Shown in pieces: positions 43,884-53,037 of a stretch of 64,000 nucleotides of DNA. Numbering within the stretch: position 1 is the stretch's first letter; each line of letters begins with the position of its first letter. The notes under the pieces were generated by a model. The model saw only the letters and a program-made list of their open reading frames with translations, did not search any database and was not told where the DNA came from. Origin of the DNA: Mesorhizobium zhangyense (GTDB lineage: Bacteria; Pseudomonadota; Alphaproteobacteria; Rhizobiales; Rhizobiaceae); assembly GCF_011045115.1 (NCBI RefSeq), contig NZ_JAAKZG010000007.1, positions 1 to 64,000 of the forward strand, in the 5' to 3' direction. A program made the translations under genes and the position numbers.

Positions 43884-45083
43884 ATGACTGACATTGCCCC
43901 TTTCCCTCTCGTTGAAGTCCGGGGAACGCCAAGCGAGCGCGGGTGCATGTATGGCGAACAGGCGCGTGAGCGCGTCAGACTTTCCGCCAGCCTCTACGAG
44001 GAGCAACTGCGTCGGCTTGGTTTCAGCTCGGAAGACGTATCCCGGCTCGTCACGATATTCCTGCCGAACATCAAGGCATGGGCGCCCGATCTCGTTGAGG
44101 AGATGGAAGGAATTGCAGCCGGCGCGGCTGTCGATCTCACCTCCGTCGTGCTCGTCAATGCGCGAACCGAGGTGCTTCAGCTGGCGCGCCGCGAGAAGGG
44201 TGTTGGCGACGACGAGCCGGATGGCTGCACCGGCGCCGTCATCCTGCCCGAAGCGACCCGGGATGGCGCACTCATTCATGGCCAGAACTGGGACTGGAAG
44301 GCCGAATGCGCCGACACCTCGGTCGTGCTGAGAATCCTGCGCGACGACGGGCCCGATGTGCTGACCTTCACCGAAGCTGGCGGCCTGGCGCGCAGCGGTT
44401 TCAATTCGGCCGGCATAACGGTAACGGCCAACTATCTCGAATCCGATCGTGACTATCGCGACATCGGCATCCCCCTGCCGTTCATTCGCCGGCGTGCGCT
44501 GGAGGCGCAGCATTTCGCCCTGGCGCTCCGCGTCGTTGCCATCACGCCCAAATCCGGCTCGAACAACATGATGGTCAGCACGGCCGAAGGCTACGCGGTC
44601 GATCTGGAATGTGCGCCGGACGAGGCCTTTCCGATCTATCCCAGAAACGGGATGATCGTGCACGCCAATCACTGGCAAAGCCAGGTGGCGCTTTCGAAGC
44701 TCAGGGAGACCGGTCTCGCCAGTGTGCCGGACAGTCTTTATCGCGACCACCGCGTCGAAAAACTTCTGTCTGCGCGCAGCGGCGACATCGTCGCCGATGA
44801 TCTGAAGAACGCGCTGTTCGACGATTTTGCAGCACCTTTCTGCGTCTGCCGCGCGCCCATGAAGAAGGAGGGCGGCAACCTCTCCGCCACCGTCGCGATG
44901 ATCGTCTGCGAGCCGGCGAAAGGCATGATGGAAATTGCACCGCTGCCAGCGATCAATCGGGCGTTCACCCGCTATGATCTGAGAATGGACGAAGCGTTGC
45001 TTGCCAGGCTTTCCAGCACAGGCGGCCTTGCAAATGGCGCCGCTGTCAAACACGGGGAGAAACGATGGTCCGCTTCATCCTGA
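43884..45083 (+). CDS. C45-type acyltransferase/amidohydrolase (penicillin acyltransferase-like)
   Basis: A 399-residue Ntn-hydrolase of the acyl-CoA:6-aminopenicillanate acyltransferase (peptidase C45) family. Cys115 in EPDGCTGAVI is the expected autoprocessing nucleophile: the chain should cleave between Gly114 and Cys115 to give alpha and beta subunits. IHGQNWDWKAE follows, as in the family, and GFNSAGITVTANYL lies at the substrate side. There is no signal peptide, so it is cytoplasmic. Its 3' end overlaps the first permease gene by 19 bases, so it is co-translated with a peptide-type importer, and the imported N-acylated or amide compound is its likely substrate. Confidence 0.88.
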   Translation: MTDIAPFPLVEVRGTPSERGCMYGEQARERVRLSASLYEEQLRRLGFSSEDVSRLVTIFLPNIKAWAPDLVEEMEGIAAGAAVDLTSVVLVNARTEVLQLARREKGVGDDEPDGCTGAVILPEATRDGALIHGQNWDWKAECADTSVVLRILRDDGPDVLTFTEAGGLARSGFNSAGITVTANYLESDRDYRDIGIPLPFIRRRALEAQHFALALRVVAITPKSGSNNMMVSTAEGYAVDLECAPDEAFPIYPRNGMIVHANHWQSQVALSKLRETGLASVPDSLYRDHRVEKLLSARSGDIVADDLKNALFDDFAAPFCVCRAPMKKEGGNLSATVAMIVCEPAKGMMEIAPLPAINRAFTRYDLRMDEALLARLSSTGGLANGAAVKHGEKRWSASS

Positions 45084-46006
45084 GCCGGCTCGCCACGGCG
45101 ATCCCGACCCTGCTGATCGTTTCGATCACCGTATTTGCCCTGATACGGCTTATTCCGGGTGACCCCGCGACACTGATGCTGGGCGATCTCGCGCAGCCGG
45201 GACAGGTCGAGGCGTTGCGCCATCAGATGGGCCTCGACCAGCCCGTCATCGTTCAATATCTGATCTGGCTCGGCAATGTCGTTTCGGGCGACTTCGGTCA
45301 ATCGATCTCCACCCACCAGGCAGTCCTGCCGCTCATTCTCGAACGTTTTTCAGTGTCGGCAACGATCGTTCTTCTGGCCGTCTTCCTTGCATCACTGATC
45401 GCAGTGCCGGCGGGCATGTTCGCCGCCTGGCGGCAGGACCGTTTCGGTGACATCGCGGTCATCGCGACATCGACGCTGCTCTTGTCGATCCCGAGTTTCT
45501 GGCTCGGCCTCATGATGCTCATGGTCTTCGGGCTCTGGCTGGGGTGGCTGCCTGTGGTCGGTTATGTTCCCTTCGGGCGCGATTTCACCGGCGCGCTGCT
45601 CTACACCATCATGCCCGTCGCGACACTGGTCATGGTTGAATCAGGCTCTATCGCCCGCATGGCCCGAGCCAGCACGATCGAAGTTGCGCGGCTGGACTAC
45701 ATCACCCATGCGCGCGCCAAGGGCCTGTCGGAACCGGCCGTCATGTGGCGGCACGCCTTCAAGAACGCTTTTGCGCCGACCTGGACCCTCATTGGCCTGA
45801 TCCTGGGCAGCCTGCTTGCCAATATCGCCGTCATCGAAACCGTCTTCACCATCCCCGGTCTCGGCCGGCTTCTGGTCGATGGAATCTATGCCCGCGACTA
45901 TCCCGTCGTGCAGGGTTGCATGCTGTTCGTCGCCTTCATCTATGTCGTGGTCAATCTGGCCGTCGATCTCGTCTATCCGCTTCTTGATCCGAGGGTTACG
46001 ACATGA
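45065..46006 (+). CDS. ABC importer permease, DppB type (second system)
   Basis: A 313-residue inner-membrane permease with six helices. Starts MVRFILSRLATAIPTLLIVS, with IRLIPGDPATLMLGD as in all DppB proteins. The coupling loop is YITHARAKGLSEPAVMWRHAFKNA. It overlaps the C45 gene by 19 bases at its start, behind GGGGAGAA, and overlaps the next permease by four bases at its end. Together with 46003 and 46839 it forms the membrane part of an importer whose binding protein is probably the one at 48586. Confidence 0.93.
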   Translation: MVRFILSRLATAIPTLLIVSITVFALIRLIPGDPATLMLGDLAQPGQVEALRHQMGLDQPVIVQYLIWLGNVVSGDFGQSISTHQAVLPLILERFSVSATIVLLAVFLASLIAVPAGMFAAWRQDRFGDIAVIATSTLLLSIPSFWLGLMMLMVFGLWLGWLPVVGYVPFGRDFTGALLYTIMPVATLVMVESGSIARMARASTIEVARLDYITHARAKGLSEPAVMWRHAFKNAFAPTWTLIGLILGSLLANIAVIETVFTIPGLGRLLVDGIYARDYPVVQGCMLFVAFIYVVVNLAVDLVYPLLDPRVTT

Positions 46007-46836
46007 TCGCGCGGGCGTTGAAACTGCCGCGTCTGCGCTTCAACGGCCTGGTCGGCGGCATCGTCGTGGCGATGCTGCTGTTCATCGCCATCGCCGGGCC
46101 ATGGCTTGCGCCCTATGATCCCCTCAAGCTCGACCTGATGTCGCGCCTGAAGGGGCCGTCGCCGGCGCATCTGCTTGGTGCCGACGAGTTCGGGCGCGAT
46201 GTTCTGAGCCGTCTTATGTATGGCGCGCGCACCAGCGCCTGGATCGCATTCTCCACCGTCGCCTTCGCCATTTTCTTCGGCGTGATCGTCGGGGTCCTCG
46301 CCGGATTTTTGCGCGGTTGGACCGACCGCATACTCATGACGTTCAACGATGCGCTGCTGGCCTTCCCCGGCCTGCTTTTGGCACTGGGTTTCATGGCCGT
46401 GTTCGGCGCAAGCCGTAACGGCATCATCATAGCGCTCGGCCTTGCCTATCTGCCGGTGGTGGTGCGCGTCGTTCGCGGCGCCGTCCTGTCCATCCGCGAG
46501 CGGGAATTCGTCGAAGCGTCGCGCGTCATGGGCAACAGCGAGATCATCACCATGGCGCGGCATGTCCTGCCCAATTGCGTCGCGCCCATCACTGTTCTGG
46601 CCACGACGATGTTCGGCTGGATCATCCTTTCGGAAAGTGCGTTGAGCTTTCTCGGCCTCGGCGTGCCGCCGCCGGCGCCGAGCTGGGGCAACATGCTGGC
46701 GACGGCGCGGCCCTATATCAGCCAGTCGCCGCATCTCATCATCCTGCCCGGCCTGTGCATCTCGATCACGCTTCTCGGCGTAAACATGCTGGGCGATGCG
46801 ATCCGCGACCGTCTTGACCCGAAGATGCAGAGCTGA
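46003..46836 (+). CDS. ABC importer permease, DppC type (second system)
   Basis: A 277-residue inner-membrane permease of normal DppC length. It shows LLGADEFGRDVLSRLMYGART at the start of the core and the coupling loop FVEASRVMGNSEIITMARHVLPN, followed by LSFLGLGVPPPAPSWGNML. In contrast to the DppC protein at 24238 it has no long periplasmic insert. The start overlaps the previous stop (ATGA), and the ATPase gene begins two bases after its stop. Confidence 0.93.
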   Translation: MIARALKLPRLRFNGLVGGIVVAMLLFIAIAGPWLAPYDPLKLDLMSRLKGPSPAHLLGADEFGRDVLSRLMYGARTSAWIAFSTVAFAIFFGVIVGVLAGFLRGWTDRILMTFNDALLAFPGLLLALGFMAVFGASRNGIIIALGLAYLPVVVRVVRGAVLSIREREFVEASRVMGNSEIITMARHVLPNCVAPITVLATTMFGWIILSESALSFLGLGVPPPAPSWGNMLATARPYISQSPHLIILPGLCISITLLGVNMLGDAIRDRLDPKMQS

Positions 46837-46838
46837 CC

Positions 46839-48494
46839 ATGACGCCGCAATCAGATGTGCCTTCTCCGATCCTTGAGGTCGACGATCTCTCGGTACAAAT
46901 CGGTCCTGCCGGAAACAAGGTGGTCGACGGCCTGAGTTTCTCGATCGCGCCGGGCGATATGCTGGCACTGGTCGGTGAATCCGGTTCCGGCAAGACGATG
47001 GCCGCACGCGCCGTTCTTGGATTGCTCCCGCCGCCCCTGATCGTGACGCCGGACAGCAGCATCCGCTTTCGCGACACCGAGCTTACCCGCCTGCCACCGG
47101 CGGCCATGCGCAAGATACGCGGCGCGCGCATCGGCATGGTGTTTCAGGAGCCGATGGTCTCCCTCAACCCCTCGATGACCGTCGGCGACCAAATGGCGGA
47201 AGGTCTGCTTCTGCACCAGCGGCTTGGGAAGGCCGAAATCCGCGACCGTTGCCTGGCGATGTTGGAGCGCATCCGCATCCATGAGCCGACGAAATGCCTG
47301 GCGGCTTTCCCGCATGAGTTCTCCGGCGGCATGCGCCAGCGCATCATGCTGGCTTCGGTGATGCTGCTGAAGCCGGATCTTCTGATCGCCGACGAGCCGA
47401 CGACGGCGCTCGACACGCTGGTCCAGCGCGACGTGCTCGACCTGATGGTGGAGCTGACGACAGAGAACCAGACCAGCGTCCTGCTGATCAGTCATGATCT
47501 TGGTATGGTGTCCCATTACGTGCGCAACGTGGTGGTGATGCACAAGGGCGTTGCCGTTGAGCAGGGCGAAAGCACGCAAGTGCTGCAAGGCCCGAAACAC
47601 GAATATACGAAGCGCCTTGTCGATGCGCTGCCGCGCCGCTCCGCAGGCGGTGCCCGCGCCGATCGCGCTGGCGAGCCTTTGATCGAACTCAGGGATATCG
47701 TCATCGATTATCCCGGCCGTGATGGGCTTTTCAAGAAAACGGCCGGAAAACGTGCGGTGCACGGCGTCGACCTGACGATCGGCAAGGGCGAGACGCTGGC
47801 ATTGGTCGGCGCATCGGGTTCGGGCAAGACTACGCTTGGCCGCGCGATTGTCGGTCTGGTTCAGCCTACTAGCGGAGCGATTACTTTTCGTGGCCAGTCG
47901 CTGCTGGATCAGGGTGCTGCCGCTCAACGCCGCGAGATGCAGATCATCTTCCAGGACCCGTACTCGTCGCTCGATCCGCGCCAGCGCGTCGAGGATATCG
48001 TCGCTGAACCGCTCAAGCTCTACCCAACGATGGATCGCCGCCAGCGAGCCGAGCGCGTGAAGGAGGTTTTCTCGGAAGTCGGCCTTGGGCCGGAGTTCGC
48101 CCGCCGTCTGCCGCATCAGCTTTCCGGCGGCCAGCGCCAGCGCGTCGCCATTGCGCGGGCGATCGTGAGGCGGCCTGCTTTCGTCGTCGCCGACGAACCG
48201 GTGTCCGCGCTCGATATGACCGTGCAAAAACAGATCCTGAAACTGATCCGCAGCCTGCAGGAGCGCCACGGTTTCGCCTGCCTGTTCGTTTCGCACGATC
48301 TAGGCGCCGTCGAACAGGTCGCCGACCGCGTCGCCGTCATGGAGAACGGGCGCATCGTCGAAGTCGGCGCGCGCGACGAAGTGTTCGATGCGCCCAAGCA
48401 TGAATACACCAAGCGGCTTCTCGATGCCGCGATGCTGCTCGACCGGAAATTCGCGGGCGTGCAGGCCGTCAAGGCAAAAGCGGTCGCTGTCTGA
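46839..48494 (+). CDS. ABC importer, double ATPase subunit (second system)
   Basis: A 551-residue cytoplasmic ATPase with two nucleotide-binding domains (DppD-DppF fusion). Domain 1: [29 protein letters not shown]. Domain 2: [29 protein letters not shown]. All catalytic motifs are intact. It is last in the C45 operon, with a strong hairpin terminator 35 bases after the stop. It shares layout but not close sequence with the ATPase at 19447, so the two systems are not a recent duplication. Confidence 0.94.
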   Translation: MTPQSDVPSPILEVDDLSVQIGPAGNKVVDGLSFSIAPGDMLALVGESGSGKTMAARAVLGLLPPPLIVTPDSSIRFRDTELTRLPPAAMRKIRGARIGMVFQEPMVSLNPSMTVGDQMAEGLLLHQRLGKAEIRDRCLAMLERIRIHEPTKCLAAFPHEFSGGMRQRIMLASVMLLKPDLLIADEPTTALDTLVQRDVLDLMVELTTENQTSVLLISHDLGMVSHYVRNVVVMHKGVAVEQGESTQVLQGPKHEYTKRLVDALPRRSAGGARADRAGEPLIELRDIVIDYPGRDGLFKKTAGKRAVHGVDLTIGKGETLALVGASGSGKTTLGRAIVGLVQPTSGAITFRGQSLLDQGAAAQRREMQIIFQDPYSSLDPRQRVEDIVAEPLKLYPTMDRRQRAERVKEVFSEVGLGPEFARRLPHQLSGGQRQRVAIARAIVRRPAFVVADEPVSALDMTVQKQILKLIRSLQERHGFACLFVSHDLGAVEQVADRVAVMENGRIVEVGARDEVFDAPKHEYTKRLLDAAMLLDRKFAGVQAVKAKAVAV

Positions 48495-48528
48495 CAGTTC
48501 GGGCTGTCGTTCTGGCTGCGCAGACAAA

Positions 48529-48556
48529 AAAAGGGCGGGGATTTCCCCGCCCTTTT
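48529..48556. terminator. Bidirectional rho-independent terminator
   Basis: AAAAGGGCGGGG (48529-48540) pairs perfectly with CCCCGCCCTTTT (48545-48556) around an ATTT loop. An A-run leads in and a T-run leads out, so it can end transcripts from both sides. It sits between the stops of the convergent ATPase and binding-protein genes. Confidence 0.88.
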
Positions 48557-48585
48557 CATTTGGCATGCCTGCTTCCGGCTGAAGC

Positions 48586-50154
48586 CTACTTGGTTTTCCA
48601 CACGCCCCAGGCGCGTGTCTTATCGGCCGGCCAGACATTGTAGCCTTTGACATTCGCATTCACCGCATCGGTAACCGGCTCGTAGTAGAGGCCGAGGATC
48701 GGAACCTCCTGCGCCATCAAGGCGTGGATCTGCTTGAACAGCGCCTTGCGTTCTTCGAAGTTCGTCGTCTTGGTCGACTTCAGATAGAGATCGAAGGCCT
48801 CCTTGCTGTCCCACTGCGCGGTCGGGTCGGTCGATTTGTCGCCGAGGAGCACGCCGTACATAAGCGATGGATCAAGACGCGCCGAATAGCCGAAGGCCTG
48901 GATCTGGAACTTGCCGGCGAGATAGTTGTCGAGCTGCGCTGCCCAGTCGAGCACTTCAAGCTCGGCATTGATGCCGGCTGCGGCAAGCATGGCCTGAGTC
49001 AGCACGCCGTTCTCATACATGCCCTGATAGCGCGTGTTGGTCTGGATCTTGATGATCTCGCCCTTGTAGCCGGCCTCGGCCAGCAGTGCCTTGGTGGCTT
49101 CCAGATCGTATTTCGGCCACTTCAAGAAATCGTCATCGAAGAAGGCGCTGGCCTGCGCCACGCCGGATGGATTGAAACCAGACATTCCATTGGTGCGCGC
49201 ATTGGCGATCTGCGCAAAGTCGATCGCGTGGGCGATTGCCTGCCGCATTTTCACATTCGACAACAGAGGGTCTTTCGTCTGGATCAGCAGCGGCGTGAAG
49301 GCCAGGCCCGGGGTGGACAACACGGTGACCCCGCGCCCCTTTGTCTCCTCGATGCGGCTTGCTTCGAGATTGGGCAGGATGTCGATCTGCCCGGCGAAGA
49401 GGGCGGTTTCCGAAGCTGATGTATCCGGAATGACGAGGAATTTCACGTCGTCGACATAGGGGGTCCGATCGCCGGCAAGACCACTCATCTTTTCCTTCAC
49501 CGGCTTGTAATCGGCATTCCGCTCGAGTGCGATATACTGGCCCTTCTGCCATTCCTTCAGCTTGAACGGGCCGGTGCCAATCGGAAGATCGGGATTCCAT
49601 TTGTCGTCTGCACCAACATTCTTGGGGCTCGCGATCCATCCGTTGCACTGGATGTTAGCAAGCTGGGCAAGAAACAGGGCATTGGGTTCGTTGATCCTGA
49701 AGACGACGGTGCGGTCGTCCGGTGTTTCGATTGCTTCGACCTTAAGGCCCTGAGAACCGTCGAAAAATGAATTGCAAAACCACTCCTGGCCGGCCGCCAC
49801 GCGGCGATCCCAGTTCCATTTGACGTCCGCTGCCTTCACCGGGTCGCCATTGTGGTAGGTGGCTCCTTCGCGGATCTTGAAGGTGTAGGTCTTGCCATCC
49901 TGTGAGACCTCCCAGCTCTCCGCCAGCAAAGGCCCGATGGTCAGGTCTTCGCGATAGGCGACGAGCGTCTCGAAGATGTGGTGTAGAACGGTGTCGGTGT
50001 TCCCGTCACGATTGAGACCGTCAGTGCCGCGAATATCCGAGTTGATGCGGATGTTAAGCGTGCCGCCGGTCTGGGGCTCCTCCGCATAGGCCATGCCGGC
50101 CAGCGTCAGGCCAACGCCCAGCGCGGCCGAAAAGATCGATTTCTTCCAGCTCAT
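48586..50154 (-). CDS. ABC importer, periplasmic solute-binding protein (family 5, second system)
   Basis: A 522-residue extracytoplasmic binding protein. Sec signal MSWKKSIFSAALGVGLTLAG ends at AYA before EEPQTGG. Family 5 landmarks follow: FKIREGATYHNGDPVKAADVKW and MRQAIAHAIDFAQIANA. The length is typical for dipeptide/oligopeptide binders. The start follows a GGAG site. It lies 36 bases downstream of the alpha/beta hydrolase gene on the same strand, so these two form an operon that faces the C45-permease operon. It is the natural partner of the permeases at 45065 and 46003, since no other binding protein is near them. Confidence 0.92.
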   Translation of the reverse strand: MSWKKSIFSAALGVGLTLAGMAYAEEPQTGGTLNIRINSDIRGTDGLNRDGNTDTVLHHIFETLVAYREDLTIGPLLAESWEVSQDGKTYTFKIREGATYHNGDPVKAADVKWNWDRRVAAGQEWFCNSFFDGSQGLKVEAIETPDDRTVVFRINEPNALFLAQLANIQCNGWIASPKNVGADDKWNPDLPIGTGPFKLKEWQKGQYIALERNADYKPVKEKMSGLAGDRTPYVDDVKFLVIPDTSASETALFAGQIDILPNLEASRIEETKGRGVTVLSTPGLAFTPLLIQTKDPLLSNVKMRQAIAHAIDFAQIANARTNGMSGFNPSGVAQASAFFDDDFLKWPKYDLEATKALLAEAGYKGEIIKIQTNTRYQGMYENGVLTQAMLAAAGINAELEVLDWAAQLDNYLAGKFQIQAFGYSARLDPSLMYGVLLGDKSTDPTAQWDSKEAFDLYLKSTKTTNFEERKALFKQIHALMAQEVPILGLYYEPVTDAVNANVKGYNVWPADKTRAWGVWKTK

Positions 50155-50190
50155 TTTCGTCTCCAGGTGTTCCGTCCGCTGCTTGTTTTG

Positions 50191-51042
50191 TCAGGCCGGC
50201 GCGCGGACAGCGCTCAGCGATTGCTTGAAGAAGTCCTTGACCTTGGCGATCAGCAGCCGGTCGTCATGGGCTACGCCCGGAACGATATCGTGCCGCACAT
50301 CGATCCCGTGTTGTTCGAAGCTCTTCTTGAGCGACCGCATCCGGTCGTTGCGGTCAGGACCGGCGAGATCGGCACCCGGCATCCACCAGGCGTCTTCGGG
50401 CGTGATGGTGATTTCCCAGGTTTCGTGATCGTCTCCGCCGATCACCATTTGCACCGCGACGTTGCGCATGGCTTCAAGATTGATCTTCTTGCCGAACACA
50501 GCCTCGAAATCGCGCACGCCAACCCAGAAGTCATGGTCGAAATCGAGCAGCGTCACCACGCCTGGTGCGCCGATCGATGCAGCCATCAGTCGTTCGGGAT
50601 GCAGGTAGAAAAAGCGGTGCGTGAAATGCCCGCCGCCGGAGAAGCCGTACATCATGACGCGGTCGCCCATGATGCGGTAGCGCTCGCGCATCTCCTCGAT
50701 CATATCGATCATGATGGCGTCATAATGCAGATCGCCCGCACGCAGCATTTTGTATGAGGAAAGATCGCCGGGAAAGCAGATCCCTGTCGGGAACAGCGGG
50801 CACAGCACGATGACGCCGTTCTCCTCGGCGAAATCGGCGAAACCATCGCGATAGGCCTGCATGCCACGTTCCGTGCCGTGGACGATCACGGCGAGCGGAT
50901 AGGTCTTGTCGCCATCTTCCTCATAATCTTGAGGTACATAAGCGCAGTAGGGAAAACGCTGGTCCATGCGCGAGGCATAAACGGTGGTGTGCCCGAAATC
51001 GTAGTAGGACAGTTTCTTTCCGTGCCCGCCGGTCTTGCGCAT
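50191..51042 (-). CDS. Alpha/beta hydrolase (esterase/peptidase-like)
   Basis: A 283-residue probably cytoplasmic hydrolase; no signal peptide is seen. The oxyanion region VIVHGTERG, the nucleophile elbow GFSGGG (Ser135) and a C-terminal His in PGVAHDD give the Ser-Asp/Glu-His triad pattern of esterases of the PHB-depolymerase/feruloyl-esterase type. The start follows AGGGAGA. It is transcribed with the binding-protein gene at 48586 and is divergent from a FadR-type regulator. With the C45 enzyme it suggests that the imported compound has an ester or amide bond to be cleaved. Confidence 0.85.
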   Translation of the reverse strand: MRKTGGHGKKLSYYDFGHTTVYASRMDQRFPYCAYVPQDYEEDGDKTYPLAVIVHGTERGMQAYRDGFADFAEENGVIVLCPLFPTGICFPGDLSSYKMLRAGDLHYDAIMIDMIEEMRERYRIMGDRVMMYGFSGGGHFTHRFFYLHPERLMAASIGAPGVVTLLDFDHDFWVGVRDFEAVFGKKINLEAMRNVAVQMVIGGDDHETWEITITPEDAWWMPGADLAGPDRNDRMRSLKKSFEQHGIDVRHDIVPGVAHDDRLLIAKVKDFFKQSLSAVRAPA

Positions 51043-51082
51043 TTAGCCGTTCTCCCTTCGACATGAGAAAACTATTTCATAA

Positions 51083-51098
51083 TTTTATGTACATGAAA
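51083..51098. promoter_or_regulatory. AT-rich near-palindrome upstream of the hydrolase gene
   Basis: TTT-T-ATGTACAT-G-AAA is a 16-base dyad with one central mismatch pair, 41-56 bases before the hydrolase start, in DNA that is otherwise GC-rich. The TTCAT and ATGAA arms around it (51076-51097) add a second dyad. It is a candidate operator for the hydrolase-binding-protein operon. Confidence 0.35.
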
Positions 51099-51162
51099 AG
51101 CGTTTTGAATGAACGCGGCTCACTTGCTGCCGACAACTTCGTTTTTGCTGCCGTTCTGCTCG

Positions 51163-51192
51163 TTGACAGCATCGTTCCGATGCGACTAGTCT
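51163..51192 (+). promoter_or_regulatory. Predicted promoter of the FadR-type regulator gene
   Basis: A perfect TTGACA (51163-51168) is followed after 18 bases by TAGTCT (51187-51192), a weak -10. The operator-like repeat at 51202-51216 would fall at the transcription start, a usual place for repression. Confidence 0.4.
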
Positions 51193-51201
51193 AACTTGTC
51201 T

Positions 51202-51216
51202 ACTGGACCAACCAGT
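51202..51216. promoter_or_regulatory. Predicted operator of the FadR-type regulator
   Basis: ACTGG (51202-51206) and CCAGT (51212-51216) form a perfect inverted repeat around ACCAA, 11 bases before the regulator's longest start codon. Short G/C dyads with a small spacer are common operators of GntR/FadR proteins. Autoregulation is inferred from position. Confidence 0.45.
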
Positions 51217-51226
51217 ATATCAGTGA

Positions 51227-51994
51227 GTGCTTGTGGATATGATCGGCAACGACATTCTGGCGCAGGTACCCGACCTCAGGCCCAGCCTGACGCGTCGTAC
51301 GGCGCGTGATGTGATTGCCGATAAACTGATGTCTCTGATCGCCACGGGCGTTCTTGCCGCCGGCGACGAATTGCCCGGAGAGCGCGAACTGGCGACGGCG
51401 CTGGACGTCAGCCGCGAAACCGTTCGCGGTGCCATACAGGCGCTTTCGGCGCGCGGCATCGTCGAAGTCTCGCAAGGCAGCCGCACGCGGGTCGCCAATA
51501 TCGATCTTACTCATGTCCCGGTGACGATCGCAGCACCAAGCGCGATCGACAGATACGATTTGAACTCCGTCCACGCAGCCCGCCTGCTCATCGAATTGAA
51601 GGTGGTCGGCGATGCCGCCGATCGGATCTGCGAAGCAGATCTGGCGCGGCTGGACAGTTCGCTCGCCGCCCAGCGGGTGGCCAATGCCGACCCTGTCCGC
51701 TTCCTGATCTGCGACCGGGAGTTTCATGTCACGGTCTATCGTGCTTGCGGAAACCCGCTTCTGGCCGATTTCGTCACCGACCTCTACACTTACATGATGG
51801 AGCATCGCCGCTACGCCATGGCCAGGACGGGCGCGATCGAGGAGAGTTATGCCGATCACGTTGCGATCGTCGAGGCCCTGAGGGCGCATGACCGCGAAGC
51901 GGTCGTCTTGGCCTTCAAGGGACATCTGCAGCGCATTCACGACACGACCAAGGAGATGCTGGAAGGCCACGTCGCCCGAGGCGAAGGGCGTTGA
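51227..51994 (+). CDS. FadR-type GntR transcriptional regulator
   Basis: A 255-residue DNA-binding protein with one winged helix (about residues 25-85: DELPGERELATALDVSRETV) and an FCD ligand domain (DREFHVTVYRACGNPLLADF, then a second His in SYADHVAIVEAL), whose His and Asp residues normally hold a metal that contacts an acidic ligand. Start options are GTG 51227 and ATG 51239; neither has a strong ribosome-binding site. It is followed by denD and an ABC importer on the same strand and is divergent from the hydrolase operon. The ligand is probably a hydroxy or sugar acid. Confidence 0.9.
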   Translation: MLVDMIGNDILAQVPDLRPSLTRRTARDVIADKLMSLIATGVLAAGDELPGERELATALDVSRETVRGAIQALSARGIVEVSQGSRTRVANIDLTHVPVTIAAPSAIDRYDLNSVHAARLLIELKVVGDAADRICEADLARLDSSLAAQRVANADPVRFLICDREFHVTVYRACGNPLLADFVTDLYTYMMEHRRYAMARTGAIEESYADHVAIVEALRAHDREAVVLAFKGHLQRIHDTTKEMLEGHVARGEGR

Positions 51995-52051
51995 GAATTC
52001 AAGAATCAGGATGCGTCATCGACGCTGCATCCCCGGGAGGAAACTAGGCAT

Positions 52052-53035
52052 ATGCATGTGCTCGTCATCGGTGCGGCCGGAATGGTCGGCCGCAAACTTC
52101 TGGATCGAATTGCCGGGGAAGACGGCGTTCTTGGCGGCGAGGTGACACGCCTGTCGCTGGTCGATGTCGTCGAGCCGATCGCACCGCAGCCTCTGGCCGG
52201 GCTCTCGCAATCGTTCGCGGTCGATCTTTCCGATGATGGTGCGGCAGCCAGGTTGATTGCGACGCGCCCCGACATGATTTTTCATCTGGCCGCTATCGTT
52301 TCCGGCGAGGCGGAAGCCGATTTCGACAAGGGCTACCGCGTCAATCTCGATGGCACCCGTGCACTTTTCGACGCGATCCGCGCCGAAGGTATGAAGTCGC
52401 CCTATCGGCCGCGCGTTGTCTTCGCGTCATCGGTTGCGGTTTTCGGTGCGCCATTTCCGGACAAGATCGGCGACGAGTTCTTCACCACGCCGTTGACCAG
52501 CTACGGCACCCAGAAGGCGATCACCGAACTGCTGTTGTCGGACTACAGCCGTCGCGGAATCTTCGATGGCATCGGCATTCGCCTGCCGACGATCTGCATC
52601 CGTCCGGGAACGCCCAACAAAGCCGCCTCCGGTTTCTTCTCTAATATTTTGCGCGAGCCGCTGGCCGGAAAGGAAGCGGTGCTTCCGGTGGAAGAGAGCG
52701 TGCGCCACTGGTTCGCAAGCCCGCGCTCGGCTGCCGGTTTCTTCATCCATGCCGCCAGGCTCGATCTGGAAAAGGTCGGAGCCCGCCGCAACCTGACGAT
52801 GCCCGGCCTTTCCGCGACCGTCGGCGAGGAGATAGCGGCTTTGACCCGGGTGGCGGGCGACAAGGCAGCGCGCCTCATCAGGCGTGAGCCGGACGAAACC
52901 ATCCGCAGGATCGTTGCCGGATGGCCCTGTGATTTCGACGCGCAACGTGCAGCGAGCCTTGGTTTCAAGGCTGAAACCCGGTTCGACGATATCATCAAGG
53001 CGCATATCGAGGACGAATTGGGAGGCAAGGTCTGA
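52052..53035 (+). CDS. denD: D-erythronate dehydrogenase family protein
   Basis: A 327-residue NAD-dependent extended SDR of the DenD family, whose characterised members oxidise D-erythronate. It has the cofactor loop GAAGMVG (residues 7-13), the [10 protein letters not shown] strand with the catalytic Ser and the YxxxK pair in [25 protein letters not shown] and the later [11 protein letters not shown] are family features that I recognise. It starts behind GGGAGGAAA. The usual partner genes of tetronate pathways (DUF1537 kinase, aldolase/decarboxylase, hyi-type isomerase) are not in the window, so the exact substrate may differ. The SDR gene follows after two bases. Confidence 0.8.
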   Translation: MHVLVIGAAGMVGRKLLDRIAGEDGVLGGEVTRLSLVDVVEPIAPQPLAGLSQSFAVDLSDDGAAARLIATRPDMIFHLAAIVSGEAEADFDKGYRVNLDGTRALFDAIRAEGMKSPYRPRVVFASSVAVFGAPFPDKIGDEFFTTPLTSYGTQKAITELLLSDYSRRGIFDGIGIRLPTICIRPGTPNKAASGFFSNILREPLAGKEAVLPVEESVRHWFASPRSAAGFFIHAARLDLEKVGARRNLTMPGLSATVGEEIAALTRVAGDKAARLIRREPDETIRRIVAGWPCDFDAQRAASLGFKAETRFDDIIKAHIEDELGGKV

Positions 53036-53037
53036 TC

